From NCBI RefSeq assembly GCF_008386315.1, contig NZ_CP043808.1, positions 3,162,001-3,226,000 of the forward strand: a stretch of 64,000 nucleotides of DNA. Reading direction: 5' to 3'. Below the pieces are notes generated by a model. It was not told where the DNA came from. It searched no databases and saw nothing but the letters and a program-made list of their open reading frames with translations. This stretch comes from Serinicoccus marinus DSM 15273 (lineage in GTDB: Bacteria; Actinomycetota; Actinomycetes; Actinomycetales; Dermatophilaceae). The number at the start of each line of letters is the position of its first letter. Within the stretch, counting starts at the first letter, position 1. Below are positions 39,514 through 47,446 of this stretch, piece after piece. Both the position numbers and the translations under genes were made by a program.

Positions 39514-39571
39514 GGGCGCTCCTGGGTGACGTCGGGGCAGGGGTGCGAGGCATACTCTTGCACTTCTATGA

Positions 39572-39624
39572 TGCGGAGTCCACGTCTCATTCTGCGAAAG
39601 TTCGTGCGGAGTGGTGTTTCCGCA
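39572..39624. promoter_or_regulatory. Candidate operator between malic enzyme and iclR
   Basis: TGCGGA at 39572 and an inverted pair TGCGGA-N8-TCCGCA at 39605-39624 lie in the divergent promoter region. The same words appear in the hyi upstream region, so shared control by IclR is plausible. Confidence 0.45.
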
Positions 39625-39655
39625 TCGCGAGAACGCGCCCGATAGACTTCTCCCC

Positions 39656-40435
39656 GTGAGCCCAGACAGCGAGTCCCCCGCCCCCAAGCGCGCCACGGGT
39701 GTGCAGTCGGTCGGCAAGGCCATCGACGTGCTCGAGATCCTCACCACCTCCCCCACCGGTGAGCTGTCCCTGAGCGACATCACCGCCGCGACCGGGCAGC
39801 CGATGCCCACCGTGCACCGGCTCGTGCGCACCCTGCTCGACCGCGGCTTCCTGCGCCAGCTCCCCAACCGCCGGTATGCCCTCGGCACCGAGCTCATCGT
39901 GCTGGGCCAGGCCGCGCGCTCCTCCTTCGGCAGCTGGAGCACGCCGGTCCTGCACGAGCTGGTCGGCGAGTTCGGCGAGACCGTCAACCTCGCCGTGCTC
40001 GACGGGGACGACGTCGTCTACATCGGCCAGTCGCCCTCCCCCCACGCGGTGCGGATGTTCACCGAGATCGGCCGCCGCATCAAGCCGCACGCCACCGGCG
40101 TCGGCAAGGCCCTGCTCGGCCGGCTGCCCGACGACCAGGTGCTGGCGCTGCTGCGCCGGACCGGTATGCCCGCCCGCACCCCCCACACCATCACCACGCC
40201 CGAGGCCTTCCTGGACAAGGTCCGCGAGGCGCGGAAGCAGGGCCACGCCCTGGACAACGAGGAGATGGAGCTCGGCGTCCGCTGCGTGGCCGTCTCGCTG
40301 CCCGAGGCCCGGCTCAACCTCGCGCTGTCGATGTCCGGGCCGGCCACGCGGATGACCAATGCGCTCATCGGCCGGGCGCTCCCCCGGCTGCACGAGGCGG
40401 CCGACCAGCTCGCCGCGGACTTCTCCGCTGGCTGA
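39656..40435 (+). CDS. IclR-family transcriptional regulator of the glyoxylate cluster
   Basis: The 259-residue repressor or activator has a winged helix (VQSVGKAIDVLEILTTSPTG; SDITAATGQPMPTVHRLVRT) and an effector domain with KPHATGVGKALLGRLPDDQV and VRCVAVSLPEARLNLALSMS. It diverges from the malic enzyme/DUF6986/hyi/glxR/gcl block. In known systems such regulators (AllR-like) sense glyoxylate or allantoin. I take GTG 39656; ATG- or GTG-like codons at 39611 are possible but would add an unrelated leader. The gene is intact although its presumed targets are damaged. Confidence 0.88.
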   Translation: MSPDSESPAPKRATGVQSVGKAIDVLEILTTSPTGELSLSDITAATGQPMPTVHRLVRTLLDRGFLRQLPNRRYALGTELIVLGQAARSSFGSWSTPVLHELVGEFGETVNLAVLDGDDVVYIGQSPSPHAVRMFTEIGRRIKPHATGVGKALLGRLPDDQVLALLRRTGMPARTPHTITTPEAFLDKVREARKQGHALDNEEMELGVRCVAVSLPEARLNLALSMSGPATRMTNALIGRALPRLHEAADQLAADFSAG

Positions 40436-40468
40436 GCCCGCCGTCGTGGGGACCTCGCCGGCGACCCC

Positions 40469-40531
40469 TTGACGCCTCGCCGATGACGCTATACTTTCGG
40501 TATACGGAGTATTTCTTCCACTATACGGAGA
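40469..40531 (+). promoter_or_regulatory. Promoter with TATACGGAG direct repeats
   Basis: TTGACG at 40469 and TATACT at 40490 resemble -35 and -10 boxes with a short 15-base spacer. TATAC-TTTCG-GTATA is an inverted repeat, and TATACGGAG occurs at 40501 and 40522. Such a repeat set suggests a regulator-bound promoter, now in front of a broken sigma-factor gene. Confidence 0.45.
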
Positions 40532-40538
40532 GTCGGCG

Positions 40539-40920
40539 ATGGCGCACCAGCCGAGCGCCCAGACCGACGACGCGCTGGACCTGACCAGTATCCTCCCGCA
40601 GCTCCGAGAGCGCCGCGCGCCAGCCGAGGCTCGAACTGCTCCAGCCCGCCGATCAGCAGGTGGTGCAGCTGCGCCTCGACGGCTACTCCATCGCGGAGGT
40701 CGCCGCGATCCTGCACTGCTCCTACGCCGCGGCAGCCAAGAGGTGCGCCCTGACCTTCCTGGCGGCGCTCCCGCTGACCTATCTCGCCGCGTCCTTCGGC
40801 GGTCGGGCCCTCGACCACAGCTACGGCTGGCTCTGGGTCCTGCCGGCAGCCAGTGCGGCGGGATGCTGCCTGTTCCTGCTCGCGGCCTTCCTGCGGGTGC
40901 CCGCGACGGCGACCGACTGA
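40539..40920 (+). pseudogene. Chimera: ECF sigma region-4 remnant joined to a membrane-protein tail
   Basis: ATG 40539 gives MAHQPSAQTDDALDLTSILP, then a frameshift near 40630 into RLELLQPADQQVVQLRLDGY and SIAEVAAILHCSYAAAAKR, which is sigma-70 region 4. Immediately after, CALTFLAALPLTYLAASFGG and a second hydrophobic helix form the end of an unrelated membrane protein, with stop at 40918-40920. The sigma2 domain is missing. The reading from 40660 is the longest open piece; neither half is complete. Confidence 0.5.
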
Positions 40921-40963
40921 CGCGCCGCGTCAGCGGCACGCGCTGCTCGACCGGTGGCCGGGC

Positions 40964-42559
40964 TCAGCCGTGGTCGCGCGGGGCGTCCTCGAGGGTCTCG
41001 CGCAGCGGCACGTGCCGGATCATCGCGGTGGCGACGAAGACGACAGCGAGGATCGGCAGGCCGACGAGGAAGGCGTCGTGGAGCTGGTCGGCCAGACCCG
41101 CCCGCAGCGCCTGCTCGACGACCGGCGGCACGTCACCCAGCGCGGAGGGGTCCAGCACCGCGCCCACGTCGAGGTCGGCGGCCCGCTCGGCCGCCGCGTC
41201 CCGCATCGACGCCGGCAGGTGCGCGGCCACCGCCGCGCCGAGCCCGCCGGTCATGATCGAGCCGTAGACCGCGATCCCCACCGTCGAGCCGATGTTACGG
41301 CTGAACTGCGTGGTGGCGGTCGCGACACCGAGGTCGCGCCGGGCGACGACGTTCTGCACGACGAGGGTGTACTGCTGCATCGCCATGCCCAGCCCGACGC
41401 CCACCACGGCCATCGCGCCGAAGAGCTGCCAGGCCGTCGAGGTCTCGGAGAGCAGCGTGAGCAGCCACACACCGAGGGCCATCACGGCGACGCCGGTGAG
41501 CATGAACGGCTTGTAGTGCCCGGTGCGGGTGACCAGCAGCCCGGTGAGGATGCCCATGACGATGAGGCCGAGCATCATCGGCATGAGGATCAGGCCGGAC
41601 TGCGTGGCGTCGACGCCGATGACCCCCTGCGCGAAGACCGGGATGTAGATGATCGAGCCGAACATCACCATGGCCAGCCCGAGCCCGGCGAGGTTGGCCC
41701 AGCTGAAGATGCTGTTGCGGAACAGCCGCAGCGGCAGCAGCGGCTCGGCCGCCCGCAGCTCGACGACGACGAAGGCGAGCGCGAAGGCCAGGCCGAGGGC
41801 ATACAGACCGAGGACCTGCGCCGAGACCCAGGGGTATGCCGTCCCGCCCCAGCTCGTGGCGAGCAGGATCGAAACCATGGCGACCGAGAGGGTGATGATG
41901 CCTGCGACGTCGATCTTTGCCTCGCGGCGCTGGTGCGGCAGGTGCATGTAGCGGGCCACGAAGGCGAGCGCGAGCAGGCCGACCGGCAGGATGGCGAAGA
42001 ACAGCCAGCGCCAGCCCAGGTGGTCGGTGATGAGCCCGCCGGCCAGCGGTCCCGCGACCGAGGTGACGCCGAAGACGGCACCCATGAGGCCTTGGTACTT
42101 CCCGCGCTGCCGGGCCGGGATGATGTCGCCGATGATCGTCTGCGACAGCGGCATGAGGGTGCCCATGCCCGCGCCCTGGATGGCGCGTCCGGCGACCAGC
42201 ACCCAGAAGCTGCCCGCGAGACCAGAGACGACCGAGCCGACCATGAAGATCACGAGGCCGGCCAGGTAGAAGGTCTTGCGGCCGTAGAGGTCGGACAGCT
42301 TGCCGACCACCGGCACGACCACGGCCGAGACGAGCATCGCCGCGGTCGCCACCCAGGAGTAGTGGTCCATGCCGCCGAGGTCGGCGACGATCTGCGGCAG
42401 CGCCGGGCCCACGATCGTCTGGCTGATCGAGGCGACGAACATGCCGAGCATGAGGCTGGCGAAGACGATCTTGTGCTCCCGCCCCAGCCGGAACGGGGTG
42501 GCGGCGGTGTCGCCGCCGGTGCTGCGGCTGGTGGGCGCGGTGGTGCTGGCGGTGGCCAT
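40964..42559 (-). CDS. DHA2-family (EmrB/QacA-like) MFS efflux transporter
   Basis: This is a 531-residue inner-membrane protein with about 14 TM segments. Motif A is GKLSDLYGRKTFYLAGLVIF, motif C-like sequence is GVTSVAGPLAGGLITDHLGW, and the first TM carries SISQTIVGPALPQIVADLGG, typical of DHA2 drug/proton antiporters. The C-terminal domain contains TATTQFSRNIGSTVGIAVYG, a strong marker of this group. A MarR-type gene lies directly upstream on the same strand, fitting drug-responsive control. Confidence 0.9.
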   Translation of the reverse strand: MATASTTAPTSRSTGGDTAATPFRLGREHKIVFASLMLGMFVASISQTIVGPALPQIVADLGGMDHYSWVATAAMLVSAVVVPVVGKLSDLYGRKTFYLAGLVIFMVGSVVSGLAGSFWVLVAGRAIQGAGMGTLMPLSQTIIGDIIPARQRGKYQGLMGAVFGVTSVAGPLAGGLITDHLGWRWLFFAILPVGLLALAFVARYMHLPHQRREAKIDVAGIITLSVAMVSILLATSWGGTAYPWVSAQVLGLYALGLAFALAFVVVELRAAEPLLPLRLFRNSIFSWANLAGLGLAMVMFGSIIYIPVFAQGVIGVDATQSGLILMPMMLGLIVMGILTGLLVTRTGHYKPFMLTGVAVMALGVWLLTLLSETSTAWQLFGAMAVVGVGLGMAMQQYTLVVQNVVARRDLGVATATTQFSRNIGSTVGIAVYGSIMTGGLGAAVAAHLPASMRDAAAERAADLDVGAVLDPSALGDVPPVVEQALRAGLADQLHDAFLVGLPILAVVFVATAMIRHVPLRETLEDAPRDHG

Positions 42560-42643
42560 CGGGGTCCTTGCTTGGGTCTGCTGGGGGGTTGCGGTCAGGG
42601 GGTGTTGCGGTCAGGGGGTGGTGCGTGGCGGGGTGGCGTGCTC

Positions 42644-43050
42644 CTACGCCTGCTCGATCGAGTCGGCGAGGCGCGCGAGCATGTCGGCGAGGCGCTGCTG
42701 GTCCTGCGCCGGCCAGTCGGCGAGGGTCGCGGTCACGAGGTCGACGCGGCGGGAGCGCTCGGCCGCGAGGGCGGCGCGGCCCGCCGCCGTGAGGCCGAGC
42801 ACCTGGGCGCGGCGGTCCTCCGGATCCGGGTGCCGCTGCACAAGACCGCGCTCGGCGAGCGAGGCGAGCCGGCGGCTCATCGTCGAGGGGTCCAGCCCCT
42901 CGGCCCGGGCCAGGCCCGGGGGCGGGTGCACTCCTGCCCGGCCAGTCGGACGAGCACCCCCACGTCGCTGCGCGACAGCTCCCCCTCGCGCTCGCGCAGC
43001 AGACGGCTCATCGCGGTGAAGGTGCGGGCCAGTTCCTCAGATAGTTGCAT
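42644..43050 (-). pseudogene. MarR-family regulator with a one-base frameshift
   Basis: ATG 43050 gives MQLSEELARTFTAMSRLLRE and LSRSDVGVLVRLAGQE. The frame then changes near 42930 and continues GLARAEGLDPSTMSRRLASL (recognition helix) and RHPDPEDRRAQVLGLTAAGR, the MarR wing. One added base restores 135 residues. It would repress the DHA2 pump encoded just downstream. A TTGCATGC-centred sequence at its start may be its operator. A sequencing slip in the GC-rich CCCCCGGG stretch is possible. Confidence 0.75.
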
Positions 43051-43160
43051 GCTACACACATCATAGCACCGATGAGTTCCGCCCCCGTCGGTCGTCACAC
43101 CTCGCACGACCCGCCGACCGGGCCGGCCGGCATGGGGCATACCGAGGGAGAGGACCGCGC

Positions 43161-43580
43161 GTGCACCAGCTGATGTTCGTCAACCTGCCGGTGGAGGACC
43201 TGGGGCGCTCCCGCTCCTTCTTCACCGAGGTCGGCTACACCTTCAACGCCGACTTCTGCGACGGCTCGGCGCTCTGCCTCGAGCTCGGTCCGACCCTTCA
43301 CGCGATGCTGCTCAACCGGGAGCACTTCGCCTCGTTTCACGACTCGCGCGTCGCCGAGCCGGGCACCGTCGAGACGCTGGTGTGCCTGTCCGCCCCGAGC
43401 CGGGAGGCGGTGGACGCCGTGGTCGACCGGGCCGTCGCGGCCGGCGGCACCGACGTGCGGCGGGCGGATCACGGCATGATGTACGGCAGGACCTACGCGG
43501 ACCTGGACGGGCACGTGTGGGAGGTCATGTGGATGGATCGCGACTGGACGGACCGTGGCGCGACGAGGGAGCGAGCATGA
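43161..43580 (+). CDS. VOC-family protein upstream of an ECF sigma factor
   Basis: The 139-residue VOC protein opens VHQLMFVNLPVEDLGRSRSF and closes DLDGHVWEVMWMDRDW with the usual terminal Glu. The start is GTG 43161 with GGGAGAGGA upstream. The group is often named lactoylglutathione-lyase-like, but activity is unknown. Its TGA overlaps the sigma factor ATG (ATGA), so the two are cotranslated, a common arrangement for SnoaL-tailed ECF sigma factors. Confidence 0.85.
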   Translation: MHQLMFVNLPVEDLGRSRSFFTEVGYTFNADFCDGSALCLELGPTLHAMLLNREHFASFHDSRVAEPGTVETLVCLSAPSREAVDAVVDRAVAAGGTDVRRADHGMMYGRTYADLDGHVWEVMWMDRDWTDRGATRERA

Positions 43581-44581
43581 GCACGCAGCTGGAGCAGACC
43601 GGGCAGGCCGACTTCGAGGAGACCACCGCGCCGCTGCGCGGGGAGCTCATCGCCCACTGCTACCGGATGCTGGGGTCGGCCAGCGAGGCCGAGGACCTGG
43701 TGCAGGAGACCTACCTACGCGCGTGGAAGGCCTACCACCGCTTCGAGGGGCGCTCCACGGTGCGGACGTGGATGTACACCATCGCCACCAACGCCTGCCT
43801 CACCGCGCTGAAGCAGCAGGGTCGGCGCCCGCTGCCCAGCGGGCTCGGCGGCCCGCCCGGCGACCCCCGCCAGCCGGTGGTCGAGGACCGCTCCCGCGAC
43901 TGGCTGGAGCCGCTGCCGGACCAGCTCGTCTGGGGGCGGGACGCGGTGCCGGTGGACCCGGCCGACGCGACCGAGGCGGCCGAGGGCACCCAGCTCGCGT
44001 TCATGGCCGCGCTGCAGGAGCTGCCGCCGCTGCAGCGGGCGGTGCTCGTGCTGCGCGACGTGCTGCAGTTCTCCGCCGCCGAGACCGCCGCCGCCCTCGA
44101 TACCACCGTCGCCTCGGTCAACTCCGCGCTGCAGCGCTCCCGGGCGACCATCGGCGAGGGACTGGACCGGGCGGGCCGTAGGGTGAGCGAGCTGACCGCG
44201 CACGACCGCGAGGTCTTCGCCGCCTTCTGCGACGCCTTCGAGCGGCACGACATCGACGCCGTCGTGGGGGTCATGACCGAGCAGGCCGTGTGGCAGATGC
44301 CGCCCTTCGACCGCTACTACGTCGGCCGCGAGGACATCGCCGCTCTCATCGAGCACCAGTGCCCCGCCCGCGTGGGTGGCGACCTGCGGATGCTGCCGGT
44401 GGTCGCCAACGGGCAGCCCGCGGTTGGGATGTACCTCCGCGGCCCGGACGGGGCATACCAGCAGTTCCAGCTGTGCGTGGTCGACCTCCGCGACGGGGTG
44501 ATCACCGGCGTGGTCGGCTTCTTCGACGGTGACGCCTTCGCGCACGCCGGGCTGCCCGAGCAGCTGCCCGCGGCCGGCTGA
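43577..44581 (+). CDS. ECF-type sigma-70 factor with C-terminal SnoaL-like domain
   Basis: The 334-residue sigma factor has region 2 (LIAHCYRMLGSASEAEDLVQ; ETYLRAWKAYHRFEGRSTVR), region 4 (LPPLQRAVLVLRDVLQFSAA; TAAALDTTVASVNSALQRSR) and then about 120 residues of SnoaL/NTF2-like fold (FERHDIDAVVGVMTEQAVWQ). This matches the long ECF group annotated as SigX5/TIGR02960-type. The tail may modulate activity instead of an anti-sigma factor. No anti-sigma gene is present. Confidence 0.88.
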   Translation: MSTQLEQTGQADFEETTAPLRGELIAHCYRMLGSASEAEDLVQETYLRAWKAYHRFEGRSTVRTWMYTIATNACLTALKQQGRRPLPSGLGGPPGDPRQPVVEDRSRDWLEPLPDQLVWGRDAVPVDPADATEAAEGTQLAFMAALQELPPLQRAVLVLRDVLQFSAAETAAALDTTVASVNSALQRSRATIGEGLDRAGRRVSELTAHDREVFAAFCDAFERHDIDAVVGVMTEQAVWQMPPFDRYYVGREDIAALIEHQCPARVGGDLRMLPVVANGQPAVGMYLRGPDGAYQQFQLCVVDLRDGVITGVVGFFDGDAFAHAGLPEQLPAAG

Positions 44582-44583
44582 GC

Positions 44584-45177
44584 TCAGGAGCGACCGCCGA
44601 CGGAGGCGATGCCGAGCCAGGTATGCCGGTTGCCGGCCCAGCACCACCCCAGCTTGGGCGCGTCCTTGCGGTCCCGACCGTCGCGGCCGGTGCCGTTGCT
44701 GATCCACAGCGCGGGGACCCGTGCGTCCAGTCCAGACGCCTTGGGCCGGCGAGAGCCCGTCGTCATGAAGCAGTGGTTGCGCTCGATCACCTCCGGGCTC
44801 TGCAGCGCCCAGCAGACGCCCTCGGCGACCGTCATGAGGTCCCGACCCGCCGCCCTGATTCGCGGGTCCACCTCGTCCGGGCTGCGGTCGGCGTGCTCGT
44901 CACCGCGGTCGGGCGTGTCCACCGCGTAGAGGTCTGCCTCCGGCACCTGGACTCCCGGGGCGGCGCCGAACTCGTCGAGGTCGGTGAGGTCCTCCACGAC
45001 GAACCCTCGACGGTCGCCGAGGGCCAGGAGCGGCACGAGGCGGGCGGTCGACACCAGGCGGGGGTGCACCACGAGCAGGTCGCCGCCGAGGTCCTCGGGC
45101 AGCGCGGGCAGCGTGAGGCCGAGGTCGGTGAGACGACGGTGCTGGGCGGGCAGGTCGGGCAGCGCGGGAACGGGCAC
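44584..45177 (-). CDS. DUF5701-family protein
   Basis: The 197-residue protein reads VPALPDLPAQHRRLTDLGLT, DLLVVHPRLVSTARLVPLLA, GVCWALQSPEVIERNHCFMT and PKLGWCWAGNRHTWLGIASV. These resemble the actinobacterial DUF5701 family of unknown function. GTG 45177 follows AGGAGG closely. The C-terminus has several Trp and Cys residues. It ends 2 bp from the stop of the convergent sigma factor. The product is soluble with no signal peptide. Confidence 0.65.
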   Translation of the reverse strand: MPVPALPDLPAQHRRLTDLGLTLPALPEDLGGDLLVVHPRLVSTARLVPLLALGDRRGFVVEDLTDLDEFGAAPGVQVPEADLYAVDTPDRGDEHADRSPDEVDPRIRAAGRDLMTVAEGVCWALQSPEVIERNHCFMTTGSRRPKASGLDARVPALWISNGTGRDGRDRKDAPKLGWCWAGNRHTWLGIASVGGRS

Positions 45178-45245
45178 GGTCCTCCTCGGGGTGGGTCCAC
45201 CGCAACGCCGTGGCACGCCCGTCGATTCCCGCGCGACCGGTCGGC

Positions 45246-45600
45246 GCCGAAAACCGCTCGGTCGGTGGCGGCCGGCACGGTCGTGGGGTTGCTGCACTAC
45301 ACGATCCTGTGGGCGACGGTGCCCTTCCTCAGCCTCATCGTCCTGGCCGAGGACGCCCGCGGCCGCGGGCTGTCGCGGGTGCTCGTCGACGACCTGGTCG
45401 CGCGGTTGCGGGAGCAGGGCTACGTCGCGCTGCTCAGCTCGTCGCAGACCGACGAGCCGGAGCCGCAGGCCTGGCACCGCCACCTCGGCTTCACCTCGAA
45501 CGGCATCATCGAAAACATCGCCGACGAGGGCATCGGTGAGGTGGTCTTCCGGCTGTCCTTCCGACCGCCCGCGCCCGACGGCTGGGTCGACCTCTCGTCC
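45246..45600 (+). pseudogene. GNAT acetyltransferase, N-terminus missing
   Basis: The readable part starts VVGLLHYTILWATVPFLSLI and includes the acetyl-CoA loop EDARGRGLSRVLVDDLVARL and the end of the fold (DEPEPQAWHRHLGFTSNGII; GEVVFRLSF). The first 40-50 residues with the substrate helices are absent, and no good start codon precedes the break at about 45240. After FRLSF the frame has no nearby stop, indicating 3' damage as well. Confidence 0.6.
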
Positions 45601-45724
45601 ACCCCGTCATCCCCCGGTATGACGTGGGCCCAGCCGTCGCGGGTCCGCCTCCCACGACCCGTGCCGGGTCGGACTGACACCCCCGAGGGTCGGGCCTGTC
45701 GGACGCGAGGCATACGGTGCCGCC

Positions 45725-46729
45725 ATGGAGTTTCGATACCTGGGCAACAGCGGCCTCAAGATCAGCGAGATCACCTACGGCAACTGGCTGACGCACGGCA
45801 GCCAGGTCGAGAACGACGTGGCCCACCAGTGCGTGCGCGCGGCGCTCGATGCCGGCATCAGCACCTTCGACACCGCCGACGTCTACGCCAACACCAAGGC
45901 CGAGAGCGTGCTCGGGGACGCGCTCAAGGGAGAGCGGCGCGAGAGCCTGGAGATCTTCACCAAGGTCTACTGGCCGACCGGCCCGGGCGGCAAGAACGAC
46001 ACCGGCCTGTCCCGCAAGCACATCATGGAGTCGATCGACGGCAGCCTGCAGCGGCTGCAGACCGACTACGTCGACCTCTACCAGGCGCACCGCTACGACA
46101 CCGAGACGCCGCTGGAGGAGACGATGCAGGCCTTCGCCGACATCGTCCGGCAGGGCAAGGCGCACTACATCGGCGTGAGCGAGTGGACCGCCGACCAGAT
46201 CCGCGCCGGGCACGCCCTCGCGAAGGACCTCGGCATCCAGCTCATCTCCTCTCAGCCGCAGTACTCCATGCTGTGGCGGGTCATCGAGCCCGAGGTCGTC
46301 CCCGCCTGCGAGGAGCTCGGGATCTCGCAGATCGTGTGGAGCCCGATGGCGCAGGGCGTGCTGTCCGGGAAGTACCAGCCGGGCCAGGCCCCGACCGAGG
46401 GCCGCGCCGCGGACGAGTCGATGGGCAAGGGAATGCAGGGCTTCATGCGCGAGGAGGTGCTCACCGCCGTCCAGGGGCTCACGCCGCTGGCGGAGGAGGC
46501 GGGCCTCACGATGCCGCAGCTCGCGGTCGCCTGGGTGCTGCAGAACCCCAACGTCGCCGCCGCGCTGGTCGGCGCCTCCAAGCCCTCCCAGGTCGAGGAC
46601 AACGTCAAGGCCGCCGGCGTGAAGCTCGACGCCGACCTCATGGCCAAGATCGACGACATCATCGGCGGGGTCGCGGAGAAGGACGCCGGCAAGACCGCGG
46701 CGAACGCCCCGCAGACCCGCGTGGCCTGA
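45725..46729 (+). CDS. Aldo/keto reductase
   Basis: This 334-residue NADPH-dependent TIM-barrel oxidoreductase belongs to the Kv-beta/YghZ-like AKR group. It shows MEFRYLGNSGLKISEITYGN, the catalytic Asp/Tyr of GISTFDTADVYANTKAESVL, the Lys in SLEIFTKVYWPTG and His in DLYQAHRYDTETPLEETMQA. The C-terminal cofactor motif reads ALVGASKPSQVEDNVKAAG. It probably reduces small carbonyls. A strong hairpin follows the stop. Confidence 0.92.
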   Translation: MEFRYLGNSGLKISEITYGNWLTHGSQVENDVAHQCVRAALDAGISTFDTADVYANTKAESVLGDALKGERRESLEIFTKVYWPTGPGGKNDTGLSRKHIMESIDGSLQRLQTDYVDLYQAHRYDTETPLEETMQAFADIVRQGKAHYIGVSEWTADQIRAGHALAKDLGIQLISSQPQYSMLWRVIEPEVVPACEELGISQIVWSPMAQGVLSGKYQPGQAPTEGRAADESMGKGMQGFMREEVLTAVQGLTPLAEEAGLTMPQLAVAWVLQNPNVAAALVGASKPSQVEDNVKAAGVKLDADLMAKIDDIIGGVAEKDAGKTAANAPQTRVA

Positions 46730-46746
46730 GCCACCCGCGTCACCCC

Positions 46747-46787
46747 CGCCTCGCGCCGCGTCCGGACACCGGACGCGGCGCGAGGCG
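46747..46787 (+). terminator. Stem-loop terminator, 19-bp perfect stem
   Basis: CGCCTCGCGCCGCGTCCGG and its exact complement flank a 3-base loop, 17 bp after the aldo/keto reductase stop. It is followed by TTGTG rather than a T tract. Confidence 0.8.
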
Positions 46788-46822
46788 TTGTGCCGTCCCG
46801 TGGGCGGTGGCAGTCTTGGACC

Positions 46823-47446
46823 ATGAGACTGGACGAGGTCTTCGCCCGCCACAGCGACGGCAGCTCTGACCAGCCGTTGCTCGTCACCCCGGCCATCCGC
46901 CCCTCCGCGCGCGAGCAGCTGGCGACCCTGGAACGCCTGGGCCTCAGCGCCCAGGACGGCGTCACCGAGGCCGACCTGCTCGCCGACCGTGAGGTCGCGC
47001 AGGCCATCCGCCGGCATCCCTACCTCGCGCTCCTGCACTGCCTGGCCCGCGACGCCGACGGGGAGCTGACCCACCACCCGCACGTCACCACCGTCGACCT
47101 CGAGCACGTCGTCGGCCCGGACTCCTACCCCGACCTGGTGCGCAAGCTGGCCGCCGCCGCCGGGTCGACGGGCGAGCTCGGGGAGGTGCACGGCGGCGTG
47201 GACCGCGAGCGCAACCGCTGGGTCGTCCGCTTCCGGGTCGGCCGGATCACCCGCGAGCTGCACCCGCGCCTGGACCACGACTACGCCGACATGGCCGTCC
47301 TGCCGTGGATCTTCGACGCGGTGTGCCTGCCCGGCCAGGCCAGTGCCTTCGTCCGGCACGGCCAGCGCATCACCGTCGCCTACGTCCCCCGGTGGCACGT
47401 CGACGAGCTGCAGCGCGTCCTCGACCGCTGGGCCTTCACGGCCTGA
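46823..47446 (+). CDS. Hypothetical actinobacterial protein, 207 residues
   Basis: I do not recognise the family. From ATG 46823 (MRLDEVFARHSDG) the protein is soluble, with HPYLALLHCLARDADGELTH, VVGPDSYPDLVRKLAAAAGS and ELHPRLDHDYADMAVLPWIF. The upstream ATG at 46790 would overlap the terminator region. No signal peptide or membrane segment is visible. It ends 11 bp inside the convergent GH32 gene. Confidence 0.6.
   Translation: MRLDEVFARHSDGSSDQPLLVTPAIRPSAREQLATLERLGLSAQDGVTEADLLADREVAQAIRRHPYLALLHCLARDADGELTHHPHVTTVDLEHVVGPDSYPDLVRKLAAAAGSTGELGEVHGGVDRERNRWVVRFRVGRITRELHPRLDHDYADMAVLPWIFDAVCLPGQASAFVRHGQRITVAYVPRWHVDELQRVLDRWAFTA

Noticed and set aside
37070..39553. An 827-codon minus-strand frame joining malic enzyme and the DUF6986 region
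   Set aside because: The second half is a wrong-frame reading of DUF6986; the real start at 38130 and conserved sequence show two genes.
44623..46869. A 748-codon plus-strand frame across DUF5701, the GNAT piece and the aldo/keto reductase
   Set aside because: Only the short GNAT part is family-like; the rest is antisense or out of frame with established genes.
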